In this document: piece after piece, positions 32,818-45,047 of the stretch | Numbering within the stretch: the stretch's first letter is position 1 | Layout: every line of letters begins with the position of its first letter | DNA from: Jaapia argillacea MUCL 33604 | Lineage: Eukaryota > Basidiomycota > Agaricomycetes > Jaapiales > Jaapiaceae | NCBI GenBank assembly: GCA_000697665.1 | Contig: KL197727.1 | Span: 372,001 to 436,000 of the forward strand | Length of the DNA: 64,000 nt | Direction of reading: 5' to 3' | Made by a program: the position numbers and the translations under genes | Notes under the pieces: model-generated | What the model was told of the DNA's origin: nothing | Databases searched by the model: none | Seen by the model: the letters and a program-made list of their open reading frames with translations, nothing else

Positions 32818-35800
32818 TTACTCGTCAGATCCAGGCCGCTTGCTCCGGATACTGAATCTCGAAGGAGATGTGAAAGAAGGAGAAGCGAACGAGGAAGCTC
32901 GGTTAGCTTCGCCCTGGCTTGGCGCGATCGATTTGCGGGACGAGGATGTAGGCATTGCTTCAGAGTCATACTCGATTCGGAGTCGCAACAATCCGCCTTC
33001 CCGGAGCTCAGACTTGACCTCTGCAGCGGTCTGCCCTGTTGGTTGGATGTGCCGCCAGATCTGTTGGGTTTTTTATTCAGTCAATGTCTGATAAACAGCG
33101 AATAGGCGACACTTACATCAACCTCACCGGACGCAATCAACTTGTCTTTTCCAAGAGTCTTATGATCGTGGACCCAAATATATAGCTTGGCTGTGGTTGG
33201 GCCAGCGGAGAAAACGAACGACTCATTCCTAGACCGAACGCCATTAGCCACTCACAAGGTCCCCAATGAAATAAATCTCACCATTCGGGAGAGATGGTCT
33301 TCGCTGTATGCTTCGTCTTCTGTTCCTTGTCACCGACGCGGATGGTAGCATAAGGTTTAGGTGTGTCTCCAGGGGAATGAAGATCTTTCGCGTCAATGAT
33401 GGTAACCCTGAGGGTGCCAGGTTCGTTCTTGTTGGAATCGAGTGACGCCATGGATGCATTAGATGGGAAGGTTGAGACACCAGTAGCAGGAGCTCCGTCC
33501 ACACCCGCCACGGGACCGACAGGTTCTGAAGACTGCCCAGGGGCAGTTCCGAGGCTTGGCTCTTCCGCGATCGTTCCATGACCATTACCATTACCATTGC
33601 CTTTACCGTGATCCTTCGCAAAAACTCCCCGAACTCCACTGATGACACCCTTCCCAGCGCCCACTGGCATATGGCCAATCTGCGTCATGGCACGACCGGC
33701 ACTCGAAAACGTGGACGTGTTCTTGCGGGTCTTGGCAATGATCTCCGGCTGGAAATTAAGTCGTACGCGCACTACACCCTTCTCCCCATGCTTGTCTGAA
33801 GTCAGGGGGATGGCACGTTCAACACCGACGAATGGTTCAACGTCTGCGAGCTCGATCTTCCCTGTACCCAGCAGTTTCGCCTGCTCGATCTGGTTCCAGT
33901 CGAAAACCTCCAGTTTGAAGTCGGCCCCGACACGGGAGGGCTAGTGAATAAGCTTGTTAGCCATCCAAGAGGAACGAGTGTGTACCCGCGAAAATAACTT
34001 ACCACTTGAAGGCTAAAAGTCTCGTTCCACTCAGGAGTGAGGGTCTTTTTCTTCGTTTGAGACTTCCATGCCCGTTGTCCGTTGAGCGTGAATACCGCGA
34101 AAGGATCGGATTTGCCTGTAAAACACTCAGATATATGACCTGAGGAAAAGCGTCACCCTAGCCTACCTCCTCTATCCACTCCTTGGATATCGTATCCGTC
34201 GATCAAGGTGACCTGAAGAACGCCTTGGTCTAAATCGAAATGTCAGCTAAGATTCCAGGAATTCAGCAGTATAACCGTACTATTGACGCTCTCCCGTGGC
34301 TCGAGCGTGACATGAACAGGTACATAGCGGGCCTCGATCTCGACGACAGAGGTTGACCTCTCGTTCTCGTCCATTAGGGTGAACTTCGTTGGTCCATCCT
34401 AATCCACAACGATCAGTACAGTATCGAAGGAATTCCCTTGGATGTGCTCTACTGACCAAAGTCTGTTCCAGGAATTTCTTCGCATCCCCTTTCCATTCCG
34501 CAACGACGTCATCCTTTTCCCATTCATTCGCCTCATTGAGCCGCAACCACACACGACTGAAGTCAAGCTCTTTAACAAACCCTTCTCCCACATGGTCCCA
34601 TTGCGCGTGAGTGCTCCGCGACCTGGCAGTGCTAAACGATGGCCAGTAGCCCTCGTCCAGCAATACCTCCAAACGTCCCTTTTTGGCCAGTGTTCCGGAA
34701 ATGACATTGAATACGATAATGCCGGATTCTGAGGGTGAAGTATTGAGCCAACACCGTCCAATGATTCTATCAATATGGACATCAAGTGAACAACTTACGT
34801 TCCTTCAGAAGCTCCTCCTTGCTCATTTTCACCACGGTCTCAGGTGCCGCCGCCTTGCCATTCGGCTCCTTGCCATTTGCTGGAGCAGTGGACTGAGTCG
34901 CTGCCGTCTTGGCGCTGTCTGCTGTGTGCGTGGTATCTGTTGTTTCCGTCGTGTTGGTGGTATCAGTAGACTTGGCGTTCTTGGCGTGGGATGGTTTGGG
35001 TTCAGCCCCCAGAGGAGCAGAAACCGTAACACCCTGGGGAATACGTTCGCCAACGTCTTCAGACGCCTCCTTGTCGCTACTCTTGTCGCTAGCAATAGAA
35101 CCATCATCGTCTCCAGAATCTGCATCGTTTTCCACTCGTTTCTGCATCTCATTGGGCGTTGCATCAAACTTGACTCCTTGAACGGGAAGGCTGGGAATGA
35201 ATTCGGCGACGTAGTGCAGTTGACCTTTGAAAGCATTGCCCCTGTCGAGTCTGATAGGGTCGGCAACTTCCCGCTTGCCAGTGCTTTCGTACGAATATGG
35301 TGGGTTTGCTGTCGACGATATCGCCAAATCTGCAATGCGTAGGTCTACTGAGCCCAAGGAACGGTCCTGAGAAGCATCAGTTAGGGCAGTTTATCGAACA
35401 AGGTAAAGACTGGTTACCTTCGTAAGGTTCTGATAATCCATGCATTCAAGAAGCAAGACCTGGCGAAAACAGTCAATCGTCGCGGAAGGTGAAACATCAT
35501 GTCTATCCGTACCTCTTTCAAAGAATGCACTAGGAATGTCCACTATCAGCGCGCCAGGTCATCCAGAGAGAAAACCATGACTCACCAGGGACATAGATGA
35601 TTTGATCCCACACAGGATTCAGATCTGACGAAGTAATCCAATAAGAAAAAAAAGTGAGAGCGAAACGAAAGACGGTGTCACGAACTGTTGTTGATAACTT
35701 CGGTACGAGCCAAAGTGACGTTGTTAAGCTGGACTCGGACGTAAGGATCACTCTAAGGGATCGGTGAGCGAAAGTCGTCAAATGGTAATCAGGTGGTTTG

Positions 35801-38312
35801 TACCTTGCCACCCAATGCGGCCTCTACGTTCTTCACGTCCGTCGCCTTCTGCAGCCAGAGTCTCACAACGCCGATCGGGGGAACGTAGGATCCTGCGCCA
35901 TGTAAACTGCCAGCCATGTTCAAAGGCTTCCAATCCGCGCTCATTCGCAACTTCCCGCTCTTACAGCCACTAAGCGGCCACCAATCTTTCCCAGCATCCT
36001 TCTTTGCCTCCAACAGATCAGCCAATCGAATGGAAAGATATCCCACAACTGGGTCCGCCATGAAGTCCCTGTCGTCAATAACTTTGATTGTGATAACGGA
36101 TGACTTCTTTTCAGAGCAAAGGAATTCCGTTGCGGATTCCCAGACGGGAGAGAGGGTATGCTTGAACTTCGGGGTGGCAAAGATCGATTTGGGGTTATCG
36201 CCGAGGAAGACCTTGGCAAACGGATTAAGATCCTTCGTCATTGACTTCGAAGTATCCAATTCCTTCGCTTGATGAAGAGTAATGCGCACAATACCGACAT
36301 CTAGAAACCATTATCAGAGACTGGTGGGTCTCGGTTGTACTATTGAGCATACCTGTGTCGGGAAGGTCACCGCCATCTGGGGCTTCCGATTTCAAGACTG
36401 GGTAGAAGGAGACGTCGAAACGGAGCGATCCCCTGTCCTTCCCATCCTTCAGAATCGGCGCCTCGACACCCTCCATGATGGCGTCATCTTGCAACTTCGA
36501 AAGATCGAATGTTGCGGCACCCATCTCCGCGTCCTTCCTGTGCTCGTTATAGTCGAAGACATTGAAGGTCAATTGCTCTCCAAGTGTATTGACAAGTAGG
36601 AACTTCGTCTCGTTCCAAGTAGGATTGTACCTGTCCCGACATGGTTAAGCAAGCCGAGGAGCGAAAGCGGCCGAAACGATACTCACGTGTTATGTTTGTA
36701 CTTGGTCTTTGCGAGCTGGGCACGATTGTTGTAGCTGAGGGTGACGTATGGGTCAGGAGTTCCTCCTCCAAGCTTGGTTCCCTTGATACCACGAGCCGAA
36801 TGAACAGTAATTTGGAGTACGCCAATAGCTGCATCCAGTGGTACGCCAGACAACATCTGCTCGAGGTTGAGAGTAAAAACGTTCGGGAAATACATCATGG
36901 GCTGAAGGGTGCTGTGCGTCATTTCGCGAATGAATTCGGACAAGCCAGGGATCTGCTCAAAGATCAGCAAGTCTCGAGAAAAAATGCTACTGGAACGCAC
37001 GCCAGCGATATCAAGTCCAAACGTATCACCACCAATTGGCTTCAAGGCATACTCGATGACGGGCTTTTCCAAAAAGCAGATGTCTACGATCTGCACATGT
37101 GGGAAGTTGGTCATAAGCTTCATTTTGATGCGCATTAGGCCACTGAAAGTGATATCTTCCAGCAAGACGGGGATTGAGGCGGTAGCAAGGCCTTTGCCAA
37201 CTCGAATCGACAGGACGATCTTTGGATTGACCTTGGTCTTGATCTGACGCTTCGTCATGTCGGATTCGTCGTGCGGAGTAAATGACACTGCCCAGTCCAT
37301 CTGGACAACATCATCCGCGGTCTTGGGCCATGTGTGAACCTTGTCGATTCTTGGCGCTTTGCTTCCAAGGGTAAAGGTGGTAAGCCTCAAAGAATCGAGG
37401 AAAGCCGGTGTATTCGCGCTCAGTATCTGGTCGACACTGGCAATGATGGTCGCGGAGAGCACGGGTTCGTATATTTGCCAAAACCGGTCGAGGAAGTTGT
37501 TCAACCACTCGGCGGATTCCTCCACCGTGGTAGTGGTCTTGACAAGTTCCCTTTGGATGTCATCCCGGGCGCGTCGGCGGAAACGACTGACGGACGTGGT
37601 ATAGTAGGTGCTGCAAAAGGCCAAGACTATAAATAGCCACCCCCACCCAAAGTTAAACCGCGTCATGAAATGGGTGACTAGAACGGCCTAAACGAACACG
37701 GTGAGACACTGCATGTCAACTGGAATTGAAACCATGACAGAACGCACGACGACGATAAGGCCCGCATTATGGTACCATTCTCCGTAGAACTGCTCCGAGA
37801 GGAAGGCATCAAGGACGGTTTTGTCCTTCTCCTCGCCCTCAGCCAGTTGAGGGACATCAACTCCTCCCACTGCGCGCCATCCAACTTTGTACCATCCAGG
37901 GACAACGGGGGTTTGTGATTGGGGTAGGCCTCCGGGAAGTGCGGGCTGGGGCTGAGTAGACGTCGTCGTGGGGTCCGGGTCCTTGTCGACATCTTCAATG
38001 GTGATCGTGGGTGTCACCATAGTCGTCCCCGTGTCGATAGCTACCTCTGCAATGCGAATGTCGTCAGCGTCGTGAGTTTGAACATTGCGCGACTAAGTTA
38101 CCTTGACCACCGGCCGTAGCCTTCGGGTCCTTCTGAGAGATAGGCTTCAGCTGGTCGCGAGCCTTTCCAGCAGCGGCAGCCTTTTCCTGGGGAGTAGAAT
38201 TGGGATCAAAAGTGTGAACTGGAACGCTGCCTTGGGCGGCATCCCTCTGCACGATACCATTGACTTGCGCTTGGGCCTCCTGGGAAGGAGGAGCAAGTCC
38301 GTTGGACGCCAT
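32818..38312 (-). CDS. Tricalbin-like ER-plasma-membrane tether (SMP domain, five C2 domains)
   Basis: Tricalbins (extended-synaptotagmin relatives) sit in the cortical ER and transfer lipid at contact sites with the plasma membrane. About 1,500 residues lie over some eighteen exons. The N-terminus (MASNGLAPPSQ) is disordered. A hydrophobic hairpin follows (GLIVVVRSVMVSIPV; NFGWGWLFIVLAFCSTYY), then the SMP lipid-transfer domain (ESAEWLNNFLDRFWQIYEP to FPNVFTLNLEQMLSG). C2 domains start near IGVLQITVHSARGIKG, VGIVRITLHQAKELD, IGVVRLWLQKATDVK, QGVLQVTLIDGYDIQG and PGTLRVTIIDAKDLHS, several with Asp residues for calcium. A Thr/Asp/Glu-rich low-complexity linker (around 34900-34990) separates the third from the fourth. 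Which yeast TCB it matches best cannot be said. Confidence 0.9.
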
Positions 38313-38976
38313 GGACGACAGGAATCAGGGAATTAGGAAAGAGGGTGATGAGCGTTGGAATCAACGAGATTGGAAAGGAATGGAAAGATGATTTATACCG
38401 GGCATGCCAGGTTGACACTTTGACTGTGCCTGGCTGCAGCTGTTCGCTTGATGTCACCGCCCCGACTTCAGCCACCTTCCTTAAATGGTAAGTAACTGTC
38501 TACGATACATCATACCTCGATCACCAGCCTTGTCCCATCCTCATGGTCGGTGTACGGCGCCCGATCATCTTTCTTCCGGTCCTCGACTCCAGGGGATTTG
38601 AAGTTGTGTGAGGCACTTTGTGCATTTCAGCGCAATGACGAACCATGTCCACACGTCTTTTCCTGCCGCAAGGCTTGTAACACTGAAGTATCTTATAGAG
38701 TGCTTCATCACTCCAATATTCAGAAGTCCTTTGCATTGTAAGGCAGACCCGAACGCAGATATTCACCAGCATTCGATAGCAAACGCTGCAAACTATCCGC
38801 TCCAGACAGTCGGAGCTGGATGGGTGAGGCGTGACTTGTCACGAAGTGGCCGCAGCTACGCAGCGCCTCGGCATAGTTTGTCGAAACTCGAGCCCGAAAT
38901 CATCCTCGAGCTCTCTTTTGCTGCATTTGACGGTACAATCTAGTTGGCTAGCCACGCAGAGGTGGATGTAGATGAG
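38313..38976. promoter_or_regulatory. Shared upstream region of tricalbin and UGO1
   Basis: These 664 bp separate divergent starts, and no supported gene lies inside. One in-frame non-ATG extension of UGO1 reaches 38944 but the ATG at 38977 is preferred. Confidence 0.45.
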
Positions 38977-40570
38977 ATGAGCTCTCCATCGTCACTTCGA
39001 GACTTGTACTCTCCTCCTCCTTCCAGTTGGTCATTTATTCCACCTCCGTCTCCTGCTTCCAACTCTACACCCTCTGTTTCCGATCCAGCGTCTCTTCAAT
39101 CCAGCTACCAGTGGTCTTCACGCCCATCGCCCAACTCCATTTTTGAACTTTCCCCAGCTCTTAACGACCCAACTGGCCTAGATGTCACATTATTACTGAA
39201 GGCTCTCGTGGCCTCTGCCTTTCTGGAATATGCCAGCTTTGCCATTGCAATGCCATGGGATGTGGGCAAGATGCTGCTGCAAGTGCAATGGGTACCTAGG
39301 GACGCAGGGGAAGTGGAGCCGAGAACGGAGATAGTCGAGGATGTGGAAGAGGAGGAAGAGGAAGTACGTCCATCTGTCCCATCGAGTGCGGCTATGCGAC
39401 CTCAACGCGACGTCTCTTGATAGCTGAGCAATTCTTCGGACGAGCATGAGACATACTTTGCAGACCCCTCGAGTTCTTCGCCGGCTCGATATCCTAAGCC
39501 TCGCTTATCAGGTAGCCACGGATATGTCGTCCGAAGGTCTGTCCTCGAAGAGAGCACCAGACCAGAATACATAATCCCTGTTGGGAGTGCAGACGGTGTC
39601 TGGGGCATGATGCAACGGATTGCGCGTTTTAATGGAGAAGGATGGTTGTCATTGTGGAAAGGTATTTTATATTTCCTTGGTGAGGTGCCCGCTCCCATTG
39701 ATCATTTTTTCAGGCACGTTGACATCCTGCGTGATGGATGTCCTTTCGACGAGTGTACAACCCATCATGCTCAGTGTTCTCCAAGCCATATTTGCGCCGA
39801 CTTTGTCTCCTTTCCAACACCCACCGCTCTTCCTACCCGTCGCATCTCACGTATTGACCGGGCTCTTACTATCACCTCTCGACCTTATCCGTACCCGGTT
39901 GATCATTCAATCGGCCATTCCTCGCTATCAAACATACAGCGGTCCGTATGACGCTCTCTCCCAAATACTTCGATATGAAGGAGGGCTCAAAGGAATCTAT
40001 CTTCATCCACATCTATTAATCCCAACTTTGATCGACAATACACTCCGCCCTCTAATATCTCTGGCTTTGCCAGGGATCGTCGCTTCTTACATGACCCCCA
40101 ACATTACCGAAGAAACGCATCCCATCGCGTGGAGCTTTGCGGAGCTTGTTGGTAGTTGTGCTGGCTTGGTCATCACCCTTCCTTTCGAAACCATTCGAAG
40201 ACGACTCCAAGCTCAGGTCCGTGGTTCCGCGAAGCCGGTAAAGGCCTGCGTGGAGATCCGACCTCAGCCATACAACGGTGTCGTGGATGCTCTTTGGCAT
40301 ATTCTGACGGAGGAACGATCGGACCTGCCTCTGAAACGGAGACGGAGACGAGAAAGGAGGGGCAGCAAAAGTGGGAAGGATAAAGAGAAGGAAGCTGGAG
40401 CAGAATCGGATGAGGATAGCGGTGATGAAGGGGGGAGTTGGTTGAAGAATACAGGCTTGGGTCAGCTATATAGAGGATTCGGGATGAGGCTTGGTGCGAG
40501 TGCCATCATCTTTTTACTCGGAGTTGTTAGTGGTGGAGAGGAGAAGGACGCGGGATGGGCCGAACTGTAG
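38977..40570 (+). CDS. UGO1: UGO1-like mitochondrial outer-membrane fusion factor (modified carrier fold)
   Basis: Ugo1 links the fusion GTPases FZO1 and MGM1 in the mitochondrial outer membrane. The protein begins MSSPSSLRDLYSPPPSSWSF, typical of Ugo1 N-termini. Degenerate mitochondrial-carrier repeats follow, with P.D..K and P.E..R variants (AMPWDVGKMLLQVQW, LSPLDLIRTRLIIQS, TLPFETIRRRLQAQV) and YEGGLKGIYLHPH. A charged Lys/Arg/Glu insertion (~RRRRRERRGSKSGKDKEKEA) precedes the last segment (GLGQLYRGFGMRLGASAII). Introns lie near 39363-39423 and 39662-39712. The carrier signatures are imperfect, as expected for Ugo1 rather than a metabolite carrier. Confidence 0.86.
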
Positions 40571-41089
40571 TCTTATAGTAGCAACTATGCGCCTTCCGCA
40601 AAATATATCATAACCACTCAGTACTCGAGACACCGCTTCAAATTCCTCAACACACGACCACGGTCATCCATCATGTTTTCGGACGGCAGTCGGTGACCTT
40701 TGCATCCAAGGCCCCGTCTTCTAATCATCAGTCGTTCAGATTCAAACATTCAAGGTACGAATTCATTTGGTGACGAGCCCAAACTCTTGGTCAAGGGCGT
40801 TGAAACGTAAGGAGTACATGAGCAAAGTGCCGTCCCTCAAGCAAGTACCATACGTGCATAGCAGACATGGTGGCATGGCGGCATGCGACATGACTCATAA
40901 TGTGGTCCATCCCGCGATTACGTCGGGCAGTCGACTCTCGGAGTCGACGCAGGGCTAGTGTGGGGGAGTTCCTAAGACTCCGTGCCAAGAGGCGTCGTAT
41001 TCGATGGAGCAGGGGTCATAACTAAAACGATCCGACGATCAGTGCCCCGTAGAAATTTAAAAAGCGGCAGAAAACTCGTACAATGTCGT
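40571..41089. other. Intergenic, with one perfect short palindrome
   Basis: No gene was recognised between the convergent ends of UGO1 and the next gene. A perfect 8-bp inverted repeat, GTCGACTC-TCG-GAGTCGAC, lies at 40930-40948. Confidence 0.5.
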
Positions 41090-42277
41090 TCAACGACCGT
41101 GAGATGTCAATCGATCCCAGAATTTGCGTATTCGATTACTTCCAGAGCTCGATCTCGTCGACCGAATGCTACTCTTGGAGCTCCCTCGGTCTACCAGTGA
41201 AGGTGCTTCCCACAAGGGGAAGGGACCAGATATCACGGGGCGTTCCGGCGCCAACTGGGGTTTACTCAAGGAGCGTTTCAGTCGGGACAACACTCCGGGT
41301 TGATCGACATCTGCAGGGGTGGGGAGAGGGGGAGGCGGGGACTGTGATTGAGAATGGTACGGTCGGTCGGGGTAAAACGTGGGTTCGTCGACAAACTTGA
41401 CAGACTTTACAGACTTGATTGACGGTGGCGATCGTCTACTGGGAGAGCTTTTCGCCGTGGCGCTGGACGGTGAACGAGAGAGAATGGATCGAGGACATGA
41501 TCCCCCCTTCGTTTGGCAAGCAGACGAAGAGGATGACGTTGAAGAACTGCGTCTTCGCTTGGGGAACACGACGCGGTGATTCGTATGGGAAGAGGGTGCC
41601 GACTTCTTGGAATTGTTCTCCTTCGGTCGCTGAGGCCTACCGATGGTCCATAGAAACCGTTCCTCTCCTTGCTCATCCTTCTCGTCAAGGGGGCTCAACG
41701 GGACTCGTTGTCGTCGGCGATTTTGGGGGTATGTCAAATGGGGCAATGACAAACATGGGCCTCTGGACATATCTTCCAAAGAAGAGGAGGTAATCGTTGA
41801 CGAGGATGAAATATTTCGTTCGTGACAATCAGGTATTGGAGGTATCTGAGGATGGGAGGAATAAATATCCAGGAGGTCGGTGGATTTGGTTGGAACGAAC
41901 CAAGTAATATCGTGAATGGTTTGGATCATGATCGTCAAAGTCGTCAATAGATGCAGCGTCCTGAGATAGGGTGAACAAAATTCAGAAACCAAATCACGAT
42001 TGTGGACTTACGAAGTCGTCATCACTGGAGCTAGTTGGAGAGTGACTATCCAAAGTCTATTTGGCACAAATCAGCCCTAAACCGCCTGGACAAAACGATG
42101 CATTTACTCACTTGAGCGACTCTTTCCGACAAAATCCAATCCATCCTCACTTGTTCGTCGATGGGAGAAATTGACAGACGAGTACTTGGGCGTGCTGAAC
42201 TCTGGAGCAACATTTCGTGTCAGATTTGCGATTGGAGGGGCGAGCAAGAGTGAACTCACAGTGACGCTAGACATCAT
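41090..42277 (-). CDS. Serine-rich disordered protein, unknown function
   Basis: Five exons can be joined so that all frames fit. The product starts MMSSVTSSARPSTRLSISP and continues IDEQVRMDWILSERVAQ, TLDSHSPTSSSDDDF, DAASIDDFDDHDPNHSRYYL and then IPPIPDCHERNI, into a long last exon. That exon is rich in Ser, Arg and Pro (KRRRSSSTSSSSSA). It holds a SVKFVDEPTFYPDRPYH motif and ends KFWDRLTSHGR. The last splice uses donor GTTCGT and acceptor CCTCAG (55 nt) and moves the reading from a short acidic frame into the long frame. The V.FVD.PT.YY-like motif recurs in basidiomycete proteins of unknown role. Total is near 320-350 residues. No domain was recognised. Confidence 0.6.
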
Positions 42278-44151
42278 GGGGTGTGGTTGTTGACAAAGGA
42301 ACACCAGCCAGACAAAACCAACCCCACCCTACTAACATATGTTTCGAAAACGTGTTCGGAGAAACCAGGACGGGTAACTGACTCATGGACCAGAAACATG
42401 CTGCATCCTCGTGTTGCTTGATGTTACGTCATCATGGGTCCGGAGAGGGAATATTTATGAGATCGGAACCCAAATGGTGGGTAGGAGAACCGCAACTCTA
42501 CGTGGTCAACTGCGCGTGGTAAGCAGGGACGGAACTTCCGGGAGCAGGGCGGATATAATTATGGCGAACCAAGGCCCTCGTTCCGTAAATCGACAGTTTG
42601 GAGAGGCCACAAGACATTCCACGGCCGTGAGGCTCGGCAAGCGTAGGAACATGGAAAACCAATTTGTCGGAAGCCAGGATCACGCGACAGAGGAGAGCTG
42701 TTCCGACTTGTGCAGAACGGTTATTGCGTCGAGTGATGGGAGGTTGGGCAATACAATTTCGAGATTCGTGGGCCTCGTCCAAGGAGTACAAGACGGATCG
42801 CCAGAGGCCGTATACTGCAGGAGGAGGAGCGAAGCACAACCTGAGATGTCGACGAGTATCACGGACCAATGAGGGTAGCCGAGGTTAAGTTAGTGCGCAT
42901 GAGGTGGGCGTGAAACGAGAAATGTTGGTTCATCTGGTGGGGAATGACCGGCGCAGAAGGGTAAGATAAGGTAGTTCGTATGTGCACGATGCCCGCGTAG
43001 GCGAGGGGCAATAGTCGAGACTCGCAATCAGGACATCTATGAATGATGAGTGGATGATGGTGGTTTGATGGTGGTGTTAGTTCGAGCTGGAGATGTTGCG
43101 CCACAGATTTGATTTTCCTTATGCGAGTGAGATTGCCAGCACGTGATGATTCGCGCCGCCGATTGCGAAGTCAAAACGTTAATATTTCAATCCCGCAGAG
43201 GCTCAGTCAACAGAGGCGTCCTTCCTAAAGAGGATGATGTAGGCTCAGGGATTTCCGCTTCATAGTTCTCTGCAATCGCCATTCAGACAGTCGTCAGGTG
43301 GTAAAGCTGGTGTGGAACAATCGACACCACACGCCCCACTTCTTCATGTTCCCTGGTGCTCAAGATATGCGGGTCGGAGAGGCGGAAGGAGCATGAAATC
43401 AGTTGGTACAGCTAGTATGGAGCAATCTACTCCAGCCAACCTCACCTCTCCATGTTTCCTGTTGCCCAAGATAACGCAGGTCGGAGATGCAGGAAATGAG
43501 AGGGAAATTCCCATCAGATCGCAATAGCTGTACTTGCGTACTTGTAGGTCGGTAGGAGGGCAATCATGCATTGAAGAAAAACACACGAATATTGCCAACT
43601 TATGACATGGATCCTCGACAACGAGATGACGAGCTTCATTGGTGCGTAAATCACAAGCGACGTTGGAAATACTCGCAGTTATGTGTCTGACTGATCTCGC
43701 GTGCCCGGAGCGCCGAGCGACCGCCAACACCGGAGAGGGATCCCTACATCTTGGTGGAATGCAGGGTCGGCCAGCAAAGTCGCTGTGACCTTGGGGAAAG
43801 ACTTAAGGTTCAGGACATAGGGACAGCGTCCTCGTCACAAGGTGAAGAGCGAACGGGCGAGGGCTGCGATTGTATAACGGAGCTGAGGATGGCCCAATGT
43901 GACGCAAACCAGTCAAGTAGTTTCCACAGGATTTAACCCGACCATCAATCATACCCGAGACGACAGGATGTCGCTTTGCCAAAAAAAAGAACACGAAAGG
44001 ACAATGCTCCTCGTCCGAATCTTGACAGGGACGCAGATTGAAGACCACTAAACTCGAATGGGACGGGATTAGGGAGTGATTAAATAGGTCTACTAAGGAG
44101 ATAGGTACATACAAGGTCTGGCACCCCATAAATCGCGAGTCTCCAGCAACC
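42278..44151. other. Long gene-poor stretch
   Basis: Open frames on both strands (for example 42411-42872 plus and 42498-42869 minus) mirror each other and match no family I know. The stretch includes a diverged tandem duplication at 43300-43510. Its function is unknown; it could hold non-coding transcripts, 5' leaders or a young gene. Confidence 0.5.
43300..43510. repeat. Diverged tandem duplication, period about 105 bp
   Basis: GGTAAAGCTGGTGTGGAACA at 43300 aligns with GGTACAGCTAGTATGGAGCA at 43405. The similarity continues through CATGTTCCCTGGTGCTCAAG / CATGTTTCCTGTTGCCCAAG and GGTCGGAGAGGC / GGTCGGAGATGC to GCATGAAAT / AATGAGAGG. By eye about three quarters of positions agree, with small gaps. 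Confidence 0.7.
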
Positions 44152-44657
44152 TCATATTTTGAATGGCTCTGCAGTGTGGAAACCGCTCCAGATACCCCTC
44201 GTTGCCTCTGTCGTACTCTCGACCGGGCGTCTCTTCAATGACTTGATTTTCGCTCCTGAAGAGTCAAGGAGAAGCTGGACCTTTTGTTGGATCTGGTTGA
44301 CCTCCGACTCCTTCAACGAGATGACCTTGTCTCGGTCATTCACTATATATTATTGGCACAATCAGGTCCCGAGTAAAAGCGCATATAGCTGTACCACGTA
44401 CGGTAGAATCCACGGACAATGGGCTCCCGCATATTCCGCTGTAAAACGACGACCTCTACATGGGGATTCGCCTTTGCCAAGTTCTCGACGTGTTGGAGAA
44501 GGTATGTTCGGGTGTTGGCAGATGAGGGCCATTTCTCGCAATACTCGAAAACGAGTTTGCGGATTTGGGGGACGAAAGAGACGTGGCCGTTGGCTGGTGT
44601 GGACCGTAACCGAGCCCTTAAGATGGGTTTAGTGGCGGCTGCTATTCTGGTGCCCAT
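44152..44657 (-). CDS. mL43: Mitochondrial ribosomal protein mL43 (L51/S25/CI-B8 domain)
   Basis: This is a large-subunit protein of the mitochondrial ribosome. Exon 1 (from ATG 44657, MGTRIAAATKPILRARLRST) carries the thioredoxin-like L51/S25/CI-B8 fold, with FVPQIRKLVFEYCEKWPSS and ANPHVEVVVLQRNMREPIVRG. A single intron (about 44344-44402) joins GFYL to NDRDKVISL. Exon 2 runs NQIQQKVQLLLDSSGAKI to the family's conserved end, RGIWSGFHTAEPF. The product is about 147 residues, the usual size. The N-terminal basic stretch may act in import. It diverges from the unknown gene at 45048. Confidence 0.9.
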
Positions 44658-45047
44658 GTTTGACGGAGGAAGAAGACTTGTGCAGAGGATCGCCACCTTG
44701 GTTCGATTGAAAGCGGAGTTTAAAACTGAACGCAAATAGACTACAAAAGTTTCAACGCAAAGTAAGAAAAGTGAGTCGGAGAATGAAATAGATAAGTAAA
44801 AATGAAGCGGAGCTTGAATGAAGTGTGAGATTTTTGCGTGGATTGTGTGTTGCGGGACCGTCAGCAAAGTGAGCAAAAGTGACCATCCTCATCTTGTCGC
44901 GAGTCAAATTCTCAAAACATCGACGCGTCGACTCGAGACGCGTAAAAGTTACCTCTACGCGCCGCCTCCGTTACTCCGACCCCCCATTATCCGCCTCCCT
45001 CTACCTCCCTTGCTCGCCGCTCAATTTCAACATTTTTAACCGCCCCT
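44658..45047. promoter_or_regulatory. Divergent promoter with two ACGCGT (MCB) sites
   Basis: Two perfect MluI cell-cycle boxes, ACGCGT, lie at 44923-44928 and 44938-44943, 15 bp apart. The first sits in the 12-bp palindrome TCGACGCGTCGA, and a TCGCGA lies just upstream near 44897-44902. In yeasts ACGCGT binds MBF (Mbp1/Swi6) and drives G1/S transcription. The sites are about 105-125 bp from the ATG at 45048 and 266 bp or more from mL43, so the gene at 45048 is the likelier target. This is inference. Confidence 0.55.

Noticed and set aside
42411-42872. Open frames of 120-150 codons on both strands
   Set aside because: They shadow each other, lack known motifs and have no supporting splice structure. 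They are not listed as genes.
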